Below are positions 1-8,284 of a DNA stretch of 51,831 nt, in pieces. Numbering within the stretch: position 1 is the stretch's first letter; every line of letters starts with the position of its first letter. The DNA is taken from contig CADCUE010000031.1 of NCBI GenBank assembly GCA_902805805.1, forward strand, positions 1 through 51,831, given 5' to 3'. Under the pieces are notes generated by a model. It saw nothing but the letters and a program-made list of their open reading frames with translations. It was not told where the DNA came from and did no database searches. The translations under genes and the position numbers were made by a program. This DNA is from an uncultured Frankineae bacterium (GTDB lineage: Bacteria > Actinomycetota > Actinomycetes > Mycobacteriales > SCTD01).

Positions 1-624
1 CACACCACGTTCCTCGACAACCTGATCATCCCGCTGGTCGTGCCGCGCAAGGTCACCTTCCTGGCCAAGAGCGACTACTTCACCGGCGGCGGCGTCAAGG
101 GCCTGCTCCAGCGGCGCTTCTTCTCCGGCGTCGGCATGATCCCGCTCGACCGGTCCGGTGGCGCGGCCAGCGAGGCGGCGCTGCGCACCGGGCTGCAGGT
201 GCTGTGCCGCGGTGAGCTGCTCGGGCTCTACCCGGAGGGCACCCGCAGCCCCGACGGGCGCCTCTACCGGGGCAAGACCGGCGTGGCCCGCATGGCCCTC
301 GAGGCCGGCGTCCCCGTCGTCCCGGTCGGACTGATCGGGATGTTCGCGCTGCAGCCCGCCGGACGGCGCTTCCCCAAGCTGGGCAAGGTCGAGGTCCGCG
401 TCGGCCGGCCGCTGGACTTCAGCCGCTACGCCGGCATGGAGGGCGACCGCTTCGTCCTGCGCTCGATCACCGACGAGATCATGTACGAGCTGATGGTCCT
501 GTCCGGGCAGGAGTACGTCGACCAGTACGCCACCAAGGCCAAGGCCGAGATCGAGGACGCCCGCACCGCCGCCCGGGAGTCGCTGGTCAGCGACGCCCCG
601 GTGCCGGTCCGGCGCGCCAGCTAG
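1..624 (+). CDS. 1-acyl-glycerol-3-phosphate acyltransferase (PlsC family), 5' end missing
   Basis: Transfers an acyl chain to lysophosphatidic acid or a related acceptor at the inner membrane face. The frame is open from base 1: the first visible residue is the His of the HX4D catalytic motif (HTTFLD, residues 1-6), so the usual N-terminal ~40-60 residues lie outside the window. The acceptor-binding block YPEGTRSPDG follows (Glu at visible residue 79), and a PVVPVGLIG block after it matches the family's fourth motif. A GTG at position 40 is internal, because starting there would discard the catalytic His and Asp. It is probably the equivalent of M. tuberculosis Rv2182c, given the other genes of that neighbourhood found in this window. 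The exact acceptor lipid cannot be told from sequence. Confidence 0.9.
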   Translation, partial: HTTFLDNLIIPLVVPRKVTFLAKSDYFTGGGVKGLLQRRFFSGVGMIPLDRSGGAASEAALRTGLQVLCRGELLGLYPEGTRSPDGRLYRGKTGVARMALEAGVPVVPVGLIGMFALQPAGRRFPKLGKVEVRVGRPLDFSRYAGMEGDRFVLRSITDEIMYELMVLSGQEYVDQYATKAKAEIEDARTAARESLVSDAPVPVRRAS

Positions 625-669
625 CCCCCTCGTCGCCCCGAGCTCGGTCGCCGGCGGAGAGGGGCACGC

Positions 670-1743
670 ATGCGGATCGACACCGCCCTGTGGCGCGCCA
701 TCGCGGTCTACCGCCTGGCCGCGCTGCTGTACGCCGCCGGCTCCATGCTGGCCTTCACCGACACCTACGCCCGGCCGCTCCTCGGCTGGGCGGTCCTCGC
801 CGGCATGGCGGTGTGGACCGTCCTCGCGGCGGTGCTCTACTCCCGTGCCTCCCTGCGGCGCTGGCCCCTGCTCCTGCTGGACCTGGTCCTGACCTGCTCG
901 GCGACCCTGAGCTCGCTGCTGGTCATCCCCGCCGAGCGGATCGAGGCCGGTGACCCGACCCTGCCGGTCAGCTGGGCGGCCGCTCCCGTGGTGGCCTGGG
1001 CGGTCTGGGCGGGGTGGGTCGGCGGCGCCTCGGCGGCCGTCGTCGTCGGGGCCGCCGCGGTCGTCGTGCGCGGCGGTCTGTCGCAGGCCACGGTCAACAG
1101 CCTCGTGCTGCTCCTGCTGCTCGGCGCCGTCGTCGGCTACGTCGTGCAGCTGGCGCGGCGCGCGGAGGCGGCCTACGCCGAGGCGGTGGCGCTGCGGTCG
1201 GCCGCCGCCGAGCGCGAGCGGCTGTCGCGCTCGGTGCACGACGGGGTGCTGCAGGCGCTGGCGCTGGTGTCGCGCCGGTCGTCGGACCCGCAGCTCGCGG
1301 AGCTGGCGGCCGGCCAGGAGGCGGCGCTGCGCCGGCTGGTGAGCGGGCGCGGCGAGGTGGTGCCGACCGGCACGGCCGACCTGCGACCGCTGCTGCCCGC
1401 CGGGTCGGACGTGCAGCTGGCGGCGCCCGCCCAGCCGGTGCTGCTGCCCGCGGGTGCGGCCAGCGAGCTGGCTGCAGCCGTGGGCGCGGCCGTCGACAAC
1501 GCGCGGCAGCACGGCGGAGGAGCGGCCTGGCTGCTGGTGGAGGACGAGCCGTCCGGGGTCACCGTGACGGTCCGCGACGACGGCCCCGGCATCCCCCCCG
1601 GGCGGCTGGCGGAGGCCGAAGGGGACGGCCGGCTCGGCGTGGCGCAGTCGATCTGCGGGCGCGTGCGCGACCTGGGTGGCACCGTCACCGTGCACAGCGA
1701 GCCAGGACAGGGGACGGAGGTGGAGCTGCGTGTCCCGCGATGA
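670..1743 (+). CDS. MacS-type sensor histidine kinase
   Basis: Membrane sensor kinase of 357 residues, partner of the response regulator that follows. Residues 1-160 are hydrophobic, with about five to six membrane segments and no obvious periplasmic sensor domain. A HisKA_3-type dimerisation helix carries the phospho-acceptor (RLSRSVHDGVLQ, His190). The ATPase domain shows an N-box (VDNARQHG, Asn277) and a G1 box (DDGPGI, 303-308). The short N-terminal membrane module followed directly by HisKA_3 matches the actinobacterial MacS family. A strong Shine-Dalgarno (GGAGAGGGG) precedes the ATG. The stop overlaps the start of the regulator by 14 bp, so the two are translated together. The signal sensed is unknown; membrane-lipid state would suit the membrane module, but that is only a guess. 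Confidence 0.9.
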   Translation: MRIDTALWRAIAVYRLAALLYAAGSMLAFTDTYARPLLGWAVLAGMAVWTVLAAVLYSRASLRRWPLLLLDLVLTCSATLSSLLVIPAERIEAGDPTLPVSWAAAPVVAWAVWAGWVGGASAAVVVGAAAVVVRGGLSQATVNSLVLLLLLGAVVGYVVQLARRAEAAYAEAVALRSAAAERERLSRSVHDGVLQALALVSRRSSDPQLAELAAGQEAALRRLVSGRGEVVPTGTADLRPLLPAGSDVQLAAPAQPVLLPAGAASELAAAVGAAVDNARQHGGGAAWLLVEDEPSGVTVTVRDDGPGIPPGRLAEAEGDGRLGVAQSICGRVRDLGGTVTVHSEPGQGTEVELRVPR

Positions 1744-2398
1744 TCCGGTCGCCGGCGTGCCGGCCGATGGCGCGGCGGCGTTGCGGCTGGTCGTCGCCGA
1801 CGACCACCCCATCTGGCGGGAGGCCGTCGAGCGCGACCTCGCCGCCGCCGGGCTCGTCGTCGTCGGCACCGCCGGGGACGGCGCCAAGGCCGTGCGCGTC
1901 TGCGCCGCCACCCGCCCCGACGTGCTCGTGTGCGACCTGCAGATGCCCGGGCTGTCCGGTGTCGAGGTGGCGCGCGCGGTGTCGGCCACGACGAAGGTGC
2001 TCGTGCTGTCCGCGTCCGGCGAGCAGCAGGACGTGCTGGAGGCGGTCAAGGCCGGCGCCAGCGGCTACCTCGTCAAGTCGGCGACCGCGGCCGAGCTCGT
2101 CGACGCCGTCCGGCGCACGGCAGCCGGTGACGCCGTCTTCACCCCTGGCCTGGCGGGGCTGGTGCTCGGGGAGTACCGCCGCACGGCCGAGGACGAGAGC
2201 GCGCCGAAGCTGACGTCCCGCGAGACGGAGGTGCTCCGGCTGGTCGCCAAGGGGCTGACGGCCCGCCAGGTCGCGGAGCGGCTGGTCCTGTCGCACCGCA
2301 CGGTGGAGAACCACGTCCAGAACACCCTGGCGAAGCTCCAGCTGCACAACCGGGCGCAGCTCGTCCGCTACGCCGTCGAGAAGGGCCTCGCCGACTAG
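1730..2398 (+). CDS. LuxR/NarL-family response regulator
   Basis: DNA-binding response regulator of 222 residues, cognate partner of the upstream kinase. The receiver domain (about 18-135) has the acidic pair Asp24/Asp25, phospho-acceptor Asp69 in VCDLQMPG, Ser95 and Lys116. A LuxR-type helix-turn-helix (about 160-218) contains LTSRETEVLRLVAKG and VENHVQNTLAKL. I chose GTG at 1730 because GGAGG sits at 1716-1720 with 9-nt spacing; this start lies inside the kinase gene and implies translational coupling. An in-frame GTG at 1676 would add 18 residues unlike the family. Target genes are unknown; the kinase pair is the only clear partner nearby. Confidence 0.92.
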   Translation: MSRDDPVAGVPADGAAALRLVVADDHPIWREAVERDLAAAGLVVVGTAGDGAKAVRVCAATRPDVLVCDLQMPGLSGVEVARAVSATTKVLVLSASGEQQDVLEAVKAGASGYLVKSATAAELVDAVRRTAAGDAVFTPGLAGLVLGEYRRTAEDESAPKLTSRETEVLRLVAKGLTARQVAERLVLSHRTVENHVQNTLAKLQLHNRAQLVRYAVEKGLAD

Positions 2399-2419
2399 AG
2401 CCGGTCGGCCGGGCACTGC

Positions 2420-2502
2420 TGCACACGTGCTGATCGCCGGACGTCGCACCGCACGCTCGAGGCGGGCCGTCCCGGGGACCGGAGTGGATCAGGACGTGTG
2501 CA
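2420..2502. repeat. Dispersed inverted-repeat element, copy 1
   Basis: The 16-bp arms TGCACACGTGCTGATC (2420-2435) and GATCAGGACGTGTGCA (2487-2502) are inverted repeats matching at 15 of 16 positions, bracketing 51 bp. The element is 83 bp long and lies between the response regulator and the TauE gene. Related arms occur at 19270-19285 and 28239-28317. Confidence 0.75.
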
Positions 2503-2545
2503 GGCCGGTACGGCCGGACCGCGCCGGGGCCCGCTGCCTGCCGCC

Positions 2546-2571
2546 TAGCGTGGGCACTCGGCGGAGGAGGG
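2546..2571 (+). promoter_or_regulatory. Candidate -10 and ribosome-binding site for the TauE/SafE gene
   Basis: TAGCGT at 2546-2551 fits an actinobacterial -10 box. The purine run GGAGGAGGG (from 2563) ends about 7 nt before the GTG at 2579 and decides between that start and an out-of-frame GTG at 2574. No convincing -35 is visible. Confidence 0.4.
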
Positions 2572-2578
2572 CGGTGCG

Positions 2579-3331
2579 GTGGGCGCGGGGGAGTGGGTCC
2601 TGCTGCTGCTCGCCGGGGCCGCCGCCGGCTTGATCGGGAGCGTCGCCGGGCTGGCGTCGCTGATCAGCTACCCCGCGCTGCTGGCCGTCGGGCTCGGACC
2701 GGTGCAGGCCAACGTCACCAACACCGTCTCGCTCGTCTGGAGCGGCGTCGGCTCGGCCCTGGGCTCCCGCGTCGAGCTGACGGGGCAGAGCCTGCGGCTG
2801 CGACCGCTCATGGCGGCGGCGGCGCTCGGCGGGCTGACCGGCGGCGGCCTGCTGCTGCTCACGCCGGCGGACGCCTTCGAGGCGGTCGTCCCGTGGCTCA
2901 TCGCCCTCGCCAGCGTCATGGTGCTCGTCGCCCCGGCGCCGGACGAGCTCGCGGCCCACACGGTCGGCCGGGCCGGCCCGCTGCTGGTCGTCGGCATCTT
3001 CGTCATCGGCATCTACGGCGGCTACTTCGGTGCGGCGGCGGGCGTGATGATGCTGGCGCTGCTGCTCGTCGCGGCCCGGGACACGACGGTCCGGGCGATC
3101 GCGGCCAAGAACGTGCTGCTCGGCGTCGCGAACGGCGTCGCGGCGCTCTCGTTCGTCCTGCTGGGGCCGGTCGACTGGGCGGCGGTCCTGCCCATGGCGG
3201 TCGGCTTCTTCGCCGGTGGGCGGATGGGCCCGGCGGTCGCCCGCCGCGCCCCGGCCCGGCTGCTGCGCGTCCTCGTCGGCCTCAGCGGCCTCGGCCTGGC
3301 CGCCTACCTGGGCTTCGAGACGTACGCCTGA
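2579..3331 (+). CDS. TauE/SafE-family membrane permease
   Basis: Integral membrane protein of 250 residues with about seven to eight hydrophobic segments and very few charges, in the TauE/SafE (DUF81) family of sulfite/organosulfonate or other anion exporters. The N-terminal run GSVAGLASLISYPALLAVGL and the second-half repeat GIYGGYFGAAAGVMMLALLL are the duplicated family signature. The GTG start is backed by a GGAGG-rich ribosome site. It stands alone between a two-component system and the convergent osmolyte operon. Substrate cannot be assigned; sulfite is possible because the organism reduces sulfate (genes at 43-51 kb), but distance gives no real support. Its last 22 bp, including the stop, are repeated just downstream. 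Confidence 0.85.
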   Translation: MGAGEWVLLLLAGAAAGLIGSVAGLASLISYPALLAVGLGPVQANVTNTVSLVWSGVGSALGSRVELTGQSLRLRPLMAAAALGGLTGGGLLLLTPADAFEAVVPWLIALASVMVLVAPAPDELAAHTVGRAGPLLVVGIFVIGIYGGYFGAAAGVMMLALLLVAARDTTVRAIAAKNVLLGVANGVAALSFVLLGPVDWAAVLPMAVGFFAGGRMGPAVARRAPARLLRVLVGLSGLGLAAYLGFETYA

Positions 3332-3366
3332 GCAGGCTGATGGGTTCGAGACGTACGCCTGAGCAG
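3314..3366. repeat. Direct repeat duplicating the 3' end of the TauE gene
   Basis: A 22-bp sequence beginning TTCGAGACGTACGCC and including the TGA stop occurs at 3314-3335 and again at 3345-3366 (period 31 bp). The second copy is out of frame with the gene and non-coding. Confidence 0.9.
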
Positions 3367-3434
3367 CCCTGCCGGCTCGTCCGCCCGTGCTGCGCCGGGA
3401 AGGTCCGCTGCCGGTCGGCACCGGCGGACGAGCG

Positions 3435-4646
3435 TCAGGCGCCCGCGCCGTCGTCGCGGTCGGTGGCCCGCCGGCGGTCCTCGAGCGGCGTGGGCTGCAC
3501 CGAGCGGCTGGGGAACTCCTCGAGCGGCCCACGCTCGGTGGTGTCCCAGTCGGGGAAGGTGAGGTCGGTCTGCAGGTAGAGCGACAGCAGCTCGGCGACG
3601 TGCTCGATGCCGTCCAGACGGGTCCGCTCGTGCCCGTGCGAGGAGTCGATGCCGAAGCCGACCAGCGCCGTGCGCATCTCGAGGCCCGCCTCGACGGCGC
3701 TCGCCGCGTCGGACCGGTAGAAGCGGAACGTGTCCCGGCGACTCGGGACGCCGTGCTCCTCGCACAGGGCGAGCAGCCGGCGGCTGAAGTGGTAGTCGAA
3801 GGGCCCGGTCGAGTCGAGCATCGCGATGTTGACGCAGTCCTCGCGGGACTGCTGGCCGGGTGCGACGACCGCGTTGTCGACGGCGACCATCTCGGCCACG
3901 TCGGTGTCGAGGCCGTGCGTGGCGCCGTGGCCGACCTCCTCGGCGATCGTCACCAGCAGATGGGCGCTCACCAGGGGAGTGACCCGCGCGTCGAGCAGGG
4001 ACTTGAACGCGCCCAGCGCAGCGGCGATCCCGGCCTTGTCGTCGAGGTGGCGGCTCTTGACGTACCCGGCGCTGGTGACGGTGGGGTTGGCGTCCAGCGC
4101 GACGAAGTCGCCGACCTGCAGCCCGAGGGCGGCCAGGCCCGCGGCGTCGTCGACCGGCTCGTCGACCCGGACCTCGACGAGGGGCCAGCCGACGCCCTGG
4201 GTGTCCACCTCGTCGCCGTACTGGTGGCCGCTGCTCTTGAGCGGCAGCACCGTGCCGGTGTGGATGCGGTCGGAGTCGGTGAAGATCGTGACGTGCGCCC
4301 CCTCGGCGAAGCGGGCGCTGTGCGTGCCGAGCTGGGTCACCTCGAGGCGGCCGTTGTCCTTGAGCCGCGTGACCATGCACCCGATCGTGTCGGCGTGCAC
4401 GGCGATCGCCCGGTCGGGTCGGGTCCGGCGGCCGGGCAGCGTCGCGTTGAGCACCCCCCGCCGGGTGACGGTGAGGTCCATGCCGAGGTCCATGAGCAGC
4501 TCGCCGACGTACTGCACCACCTCGTCGGTGCGACCGGTGGGACTCGGCGTGCGCAGCAGGTGGATGAGCACGTCCTGCACGTAGGCCATGTCGATGGGCA
4601 GCCTGCGGACGGACGGCGGCGTCTCGCCGCCCCGGACCGGGCTCAT
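3435..4646 (-). CDS. M42-family metallopeptidase of the NAGGN osmoprotectant system
   Basis: Putative zinc/cobalt aminopeptidase of 403 residues, third gene of the N-acetylglutaminylglutamine amide (NAGGN) operon. Visible metal/catalytic candidates are His84 and Asp86 in AVHADTIG, Asp202/Asp203 in SRHLDDKAG, Glu236/Glu237 in TIAEEVGHG and Asp257 in AVDNAVV, in the order expected for M42 enzymes. Peptidases of this subfamily are known to sit with asnO and the NAGGN synthetase; the role is not established here, but turnover of the dipeptide or trimming of a precursor is plausible. The ATG overlaps the stop of the synthetase by 4 bp (ATGA), so expression is coupled. It converges with the TauE gene, separated by about 100 bp holding the 3' duplication. 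Confidence 0.85.
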   Translation of the reverse strand: MSPVRGGETPPSVRRLPIDMAYVQDVLIHLLRTPSPTGRTDEVVQYVGELLMDLGMDLTVTRRGVLNATLPGRRTRPDRAIAVHADTIGCMVTRLKDNGRLEVTQLGTHSARFAEGAHVTIFTDSDRIHTGTVLPLKSSGHQYGDEVDTQGVGWPLVEVRVDEPVDDAAGLAALGLQVGDFVALDANPTVTSAGYVKSRHLDDKAGIAAALGAFKSLLDARVTPLVSAHLLVTIAEEVGHGATHGLDTDVAEMVAVDNAVVAPGQQSREDCVNIAMLDSTGPFDYHFSRRLLALCEEHGVPSRRDTFRFYRSDAASAVEAGLEMRTALVGFGIDSSHGHERTRLDGIEHVAELLSLYLQTDLTFPDWDTTERGPLEEFPSRSVQPTPLEDRRRATDRDDGAGA

Positions 4647-6403
4647 CGGAGGTCGCGCGCAGCGGTGCGGGTCCCCGGCAGGGCCGCGGTCTCGGGGAAC
4701 AGCAGGTCCACGAAGCGCTCGGCCGTGGGCTGGGGGGAGTGGTTGGCCAGGCCGGGCCGCTCGTTGGCCTCGAGGAAGGCGTGCTCGGGACCGGACACGT
4801 CGGGCACGAGGAAGTCCAGGCCGGTCACCGGGATGTCGAGGGCGCGGCTGGCACGGACGGCGGCGGTCACGAGGGCAGGGTGCAGCGAGGCGGTCACGTC
4901 GTGGATCGTGCCACCGGTGTGCAGGTTGGCGGTGCGCCGGACCTGCAGCTCCTCGCCGGCCGCGAGGACGTCGTCCATGTCATGGCCGTGCGCGCGCACC
5001 GTGGCGACCGTGCCCTCGTCCATCGGGATGCGCGACTCGCCGCCGGTGGCGGCGGCCCGGCGCCGGCTGTGGGCGACCACGAGGTCGCGCACCCGGCTGC
5101 GGCCGTCGCCGATCACCGACGCCGGACGCCGGACGGCCGCGGCCACCACCTCGTGGTCGATGACCACTACGCGCAGGTCCTGACCGTGGACGAGCTCCTC
5201 GAGCAGGACGTCGGGGCAGTGCGAGCGGGCCAGCTCGACCGCACGGGCCAGCGCCTGCTCCTCGGTCACGCCGACGGTGATGCCCTTGCCCTGCTCGCCG
5301 CGCGCCGGCTTGACCACCAGCTCGCCCACCTCGGCGAGGAAGGCGGCATCGGCCTCGTCGCCGCTCGCCGCCCGGCCCTTCGGGACGCGGAGCCCGGCGC
5401 GCTCGACGATGCGGCGCGTCACGCGCTTGTCGTCGCAGCGCGACATCGCGACGGCGGTGGTCAGCTCCGACAGCGACTCCCGCGTCACGATGGAGCGGCC
5501 GGCGTGCGACAGGCGCAGCTCGCCCCACTCGGCGTCGAGCACCTCCACCGAGATGCCGCGGCGGCGGGCCTCGTCGGCGATGATCCGCGCGTACGGGTTG
5601 AGGCGGACGTAGGCCTCGCCGGGCGGCCCGACGAACAGCCGCTCGTTGATCGTGTTCTTGCGCTTGAGGGCGAGCACCGGCACCCGGACGAACCCGACCC
5701 GCTCGTACAGGCTGATCGCCCTGCGGTTGTCGTGCAGCACGGACAGGTCGAGGTACGCGCGGCCGCGGGCGGCGTAGTGCTCGGCCAGTGCGCGGGTGAG
5801 GTGCTCGCCGATGCCGGCCAGCCGGCTCTGCGGGTCGACCGCGAGGCACCACAGGCTGGTGCCGCCCTCCGGGTCGCCGAACGCCGCCACGTGGTCCACG
5901 CCGGTGACCGTGCCGACGACCTGCCCCGTGCCCGGCTCGGCGGCGACGAGGTAGGTGAAGACGGGCCCGGCGGCGTTGTCGAGCAGCAGCGAGGGGTCGG
6001 CCCGCAGCATCCCGGCCGTGGCGTAGACCGCGTTGACGGCGTCGGCGTCCGGAGCGCTGACCAGCGGCCGGACGACCGCGGCGCTGGTGGGGCCCGCTGG
6101 CCGGACGGTCCTGAGGTCGAGGCGGTAGGTGTGCGACGGGTCGAGGAACAGCTCGGTCGGGGCCGAGGCCACCAGGACGTGCGGCTCGCGGGGGTAGATG
6201 CAGATGTCGCGCCGGCCGCTCTCCTCACCGCGCAGCGCCGCCCGCAGCCGCTCCGCGGAGGTGAACGTCTGGCCGAAGACGATCCGTCCCCAGCCGCACT
6301 CGAGGACCACGTCGGCGGCCACGCCGTCCGGCAGGTCCGGGGACAGCCGGTGCCAGCGGGTGCTGAAGGCCGAGAGCCCTGGCGGCTCGAACCCCGCGCT
6401 CAC
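4643..6403 (-). CDS. ngg: N-acetylglutaminylglutamine synthetase
   Basis: Two-domain enzyme of 586 residues that acetylates glutamine and joins it to a second glutamine. An N-terminal segment (about 1-110) is followed by a GNAT acetyltransferase domain (about 110-275; LWCLAVDPQSRLAGIGEHL, SVLHDNRRAISLYERVGF) and a C-terminal ATP-grasp ligase (about 290-586; DDKRVTRRIVERAG, LVVKPARGEQGKGITVGV, FLEANERPG). This GNAT-to-ATP-grasp fusion is the hallmark of the family. I chose GTG at 6403, whose first bases overlap the asnO stop (GTGA); a much longer frame extends upstream but only as a shadow of asnO. The product would be converted to the amide by the upstream amidotransferase and serve as an osmolyte. 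Confidence 0.9.
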   Translation of the reverse strand: MSAGFEPPGLSAFSTRWHRLSPDLPDGVAADVVLECGWGRIVFGQTFTSAERLRAALRGEESGRRDICIYPREPHVLVASAPTELFLDPSHTYRLDLRTVRPAGPTSAAVVRPLVSAPDADAVNAVYATAGMLRADPSLLLDNAAGPVFTYLVAAEPGTGQVVGTVTGVDHVAAFGDPEGGTSLWCLAVDPQSRLAGIGEHLTRALAEHYAARGRAYLDLSVLHDNRRAISLYERVGFVRVPVLALKRKNTINERLFVGPPGEAYVRLNPYARIIADEARRRGISVEVLDAEWGELRLSHAGRSIVTRESLSELTTAVAMSRCDDKRVTRRIVERAGLRVPKGRAASGDEADAAFLAEVGELVVKPARGEQGKGITVGVTEEQALARAVELARSHCPDVLLEELVHGQDLRVVVIDHEVVAAAVRRPASVIGDGRSRVRDLVVAHSRRRAAATGGESRIPMDEGTVATVRAHGHDMDDVLAAGEELQVRRTANLHTGGTIHDVTASLHPALVTAAVRASRALDIPVTGLDFLVPDVSGPEHAFLEANERPGLANHSPQPTAERFVDLLFPETAALPGTRTAARDLR

Positions 6404-8175
6404 AGCCCTCTGCCCTGCAGCCACATCTCGAGCAGCGCCAGCTGCCACAGCGGGTTGCCGCCCAGCGGGGTCAGCGCGCCGTTGGGGTCGGCGAGCAGGC
6501 GGTCGACGGCCTCGGGACGGAACAGGCCCCGGTCCTTGGCGGCGGGGGACGTCAGGGCGTCGCGGACGCGGTCGAGGAAGCCGCCCTCCAGATGGGTCAG
6601 CGCCGGGACCGGGAAGTAGCCCTTGGGCCGGTCGATGACCTCGCTCGGGAGGACCCGGCGGGCCGCCTGCTTCAGCACGCCCTTGCCGCCATGGGCGAGC
6701 TTGAGCTCGGGCGGGCACTGCGCGGCCAGCTCGACGAGCTCGTGGTCGAGGAACGGCACGCGGGCCTCCAGGCCGAACGCCATGGTCGTGTTGTCGACCC
6801 GCTTGACGGGGTCGTCCACGAGCATGACCTCCGTGTCCAGGCGCAGAGCCTGGTCCAGAGGCGTGTCGGCACCGGGCCGGGCGAAGTGCTCGGCGACGAG
6901 GCGGCGGCTCTCGTCGACGTCGGCGTGCCAGTCGGGGCTGAGCAGGGCCCGGACGCCGGCGTCGTCGCGGTCGAAGAAGGCGGCGGCGTAGGTGCTGAGC
7001 GGGTCCTCGGCGCCGAGCATCGGCGGGTACCAGTGGTAGCCGGCGAAGACCTCGTCCGCGCCCTGCCCGGACTGCACGACCCGCACGTGCCGGGAGACCT
7101 CCTGCGACAGCAGGTAGAAGGCGACGACGTCGTGACTGACCATCGGCTCGGCCATCGCCGCCACCGCCCGGTCGAGGGCGGGCAGGACCTCCGACGGCGG
7201 GACGCGCAGCTGCATGTGCTTGGTCCCGAACCGCTGCGCGACCAGGTCGCTGTACGAGAACTCGTCGCCGCTGCGACCGCCGACGGCGTCGAAGCCGATG
7301 CTGAACGTGCGCAGGTCGGCCTGCCCCTGCTCGGCCAGCAGCGCGACGACGAGGCTGGAGTCGACGCCGCCCGACAGCAGCACGCCCACCTCGACGTCGG
7401 CCACCATGCGGCGGCGCACCGCGAGGCGCAGGGCGTCCAGGACCGCCGACTCCCAGTCGTCGGCGGACCAGTCGGCCTTGTCGGGGTCGCGCGAGTAGGG
7501 CGGCGCCCAGTACGTGCGGTCGCGGCTCGTCCCGTCGGCCTCGACGACCCGCACCGTCGCGGGCGGCAGCTTGCGGACGCCGGACAGGACCGTGCGCGGC
7601 GCAGGCACCACGGAGTGGAAGCTCAGGTAGGCGTGCAGCGCCGCGCGGTCGAGGGAGTGGTCGACCCCGCCGCCCGCGAGCAGCGCCGGCAGGGTGCTGG
7701 CGAAGCGCAGCGCGCCCGGGACCTCCGCGACGTACAGCGGCTTGATGCCGAGGCGGTCGCGGGCCAGCACCACCCGGCCGGTGTCCCGCTCGACGATCGC
7801 GCAGGCGAACATCCCGACGAGGTGGTCGACGAAGTCCTCGCCCCACTCGGCGTAGGCCTTGAGGACGACCTCGGTGTCGCCGGAGCTGAAGAACCGGTGG
7901 CCCCGGGCGACCAGGCGCTTCCGCAGCTCGGGGTAGTTGTAGACCATCCCGTTGAAGGCGATCGTCAGACCCAGCGCCGGGTCGACCATCGGCTGCGACG
8001 CGTGCTCCGTCAGGTCGACGACCTTGAGGCGGCGGTGCCCCAGCGCCACCCCGCCGGCCGACCAGACGCCGGACCCGTCCGGACCGCGGTCGTGCATCGT
8101 CGCCGTCATCCGGGCGACCGCGCCGACGTCGGCGGGCCTGCCGTCGCGTCGCACCTCGCCGCTGAAACCGCACAC
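6400..8175 (-). CDS. asnO: N-acetylglutaminylglutamine amidotransferase (asparagine synthase-like)
   Basis: Glutamine-dependent amidotransferase of 591 residues that makes the C-terminal amide of NAGGN. Starting at GTG 8175 puts Cys at position 2 (M-CGFSGEV), required for the Ntn glutaminase; longer upstream starts would bury it. Glutaminase domain about 2-190, with GPDGSG and FNGMVYNYPELR. The synthetase domain carries the ATP PP-loop LLSGGVDSS (267-274). First gene of a three-gene minus-strand operon with 4-bp overlaps throughout. It differs from ordinary AsnB by its partners. The operon has been studied in Sinorhizobium and Pseudomonas; osmotic induction is expected but no regulator site is proven here. 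The promoter must lie in the 109-bp gap shared with the divergent RNase AS gene. Confidence 0.92.
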   Translation of the reverse strand: MCGFSGEVRRDGRPADVGAVARMTATMHDRGPDGSGVWSAGGVALGHRRLKVVDLTEHASQPMVDPALGLTIAFNGMVYNYPELRKRLVARGHRFFSSGDTEVVLKAYAEWGEDFVDHLVGMFACAIVERDTGRVVLARDRLGIKPLYVAEVPGALRFASTLPALLAGGGVDHSLDRAALHAYLSFHSVVPAPRTVLSGVRKLPPATVRVVEADGTSRDRTYWAPPYSRDPDKADWSADDWESAVLDALRLAVRRRMVADVEVGVLLSGGVDSSLVVALLAEQGQADLRTFSIGFDAVGGRSGDEFSYSDLVAQRFGTKHMQLRVPPSEVLPALDRAVAAMAEPMVSHDVVAFYLLSQEVSRHVRVVQSGQGADEVFAGYHWYPPMLGAEDPLSTYAAAFFDRDDAGVRALLSPDWHADVDESRRLVAEHFARPGADTPLDQALRLDTEVMLVDDPVKRVDNTTMAFGLEARVPFLDHELVELAAQCPPELKLAHGGKGVLKQAARRVLPSEVIDRPKGYFPVPALTHLEGGFLDRVRDALTSPAAKDRGLFRPEAVDRLLADPNGALTPLGGNPLWQLALLEMWLQGRGL

Positions 8176-8240
8176 GTGGCGTCCCCCGTCGTCGACGTCC
8201 CTCGCGTCCCTGCACGCCCTCCGGAGCTTCCAAACACCTT

Positions 8241-8267
8241 GTTCCACGGCCGCAAGACGACTGGAAC
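8241..8267. promoter_or_regulatory. Inverted repeat between asnO and RNase AS genes
   Basis: GTTCCA (8241-8246) and TGGAAC (8262-8267) form a 6-bp inverted repeat separated by 15 bp in the divergent promoter region. It could be an operator, but short perfect repeats arise by chance. Confidence 0.3.
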
Positions 8268-8284
8268 ACGGGCAGACTGGCGTC

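Noticed and set aside
2420..2502. Inverted repeat as an ordinary transcription terminator
   Set aside because: The 51-bp space between arms is too long for an intrinsic terminator, there is no T-run, and the same arms recur elsewhere.
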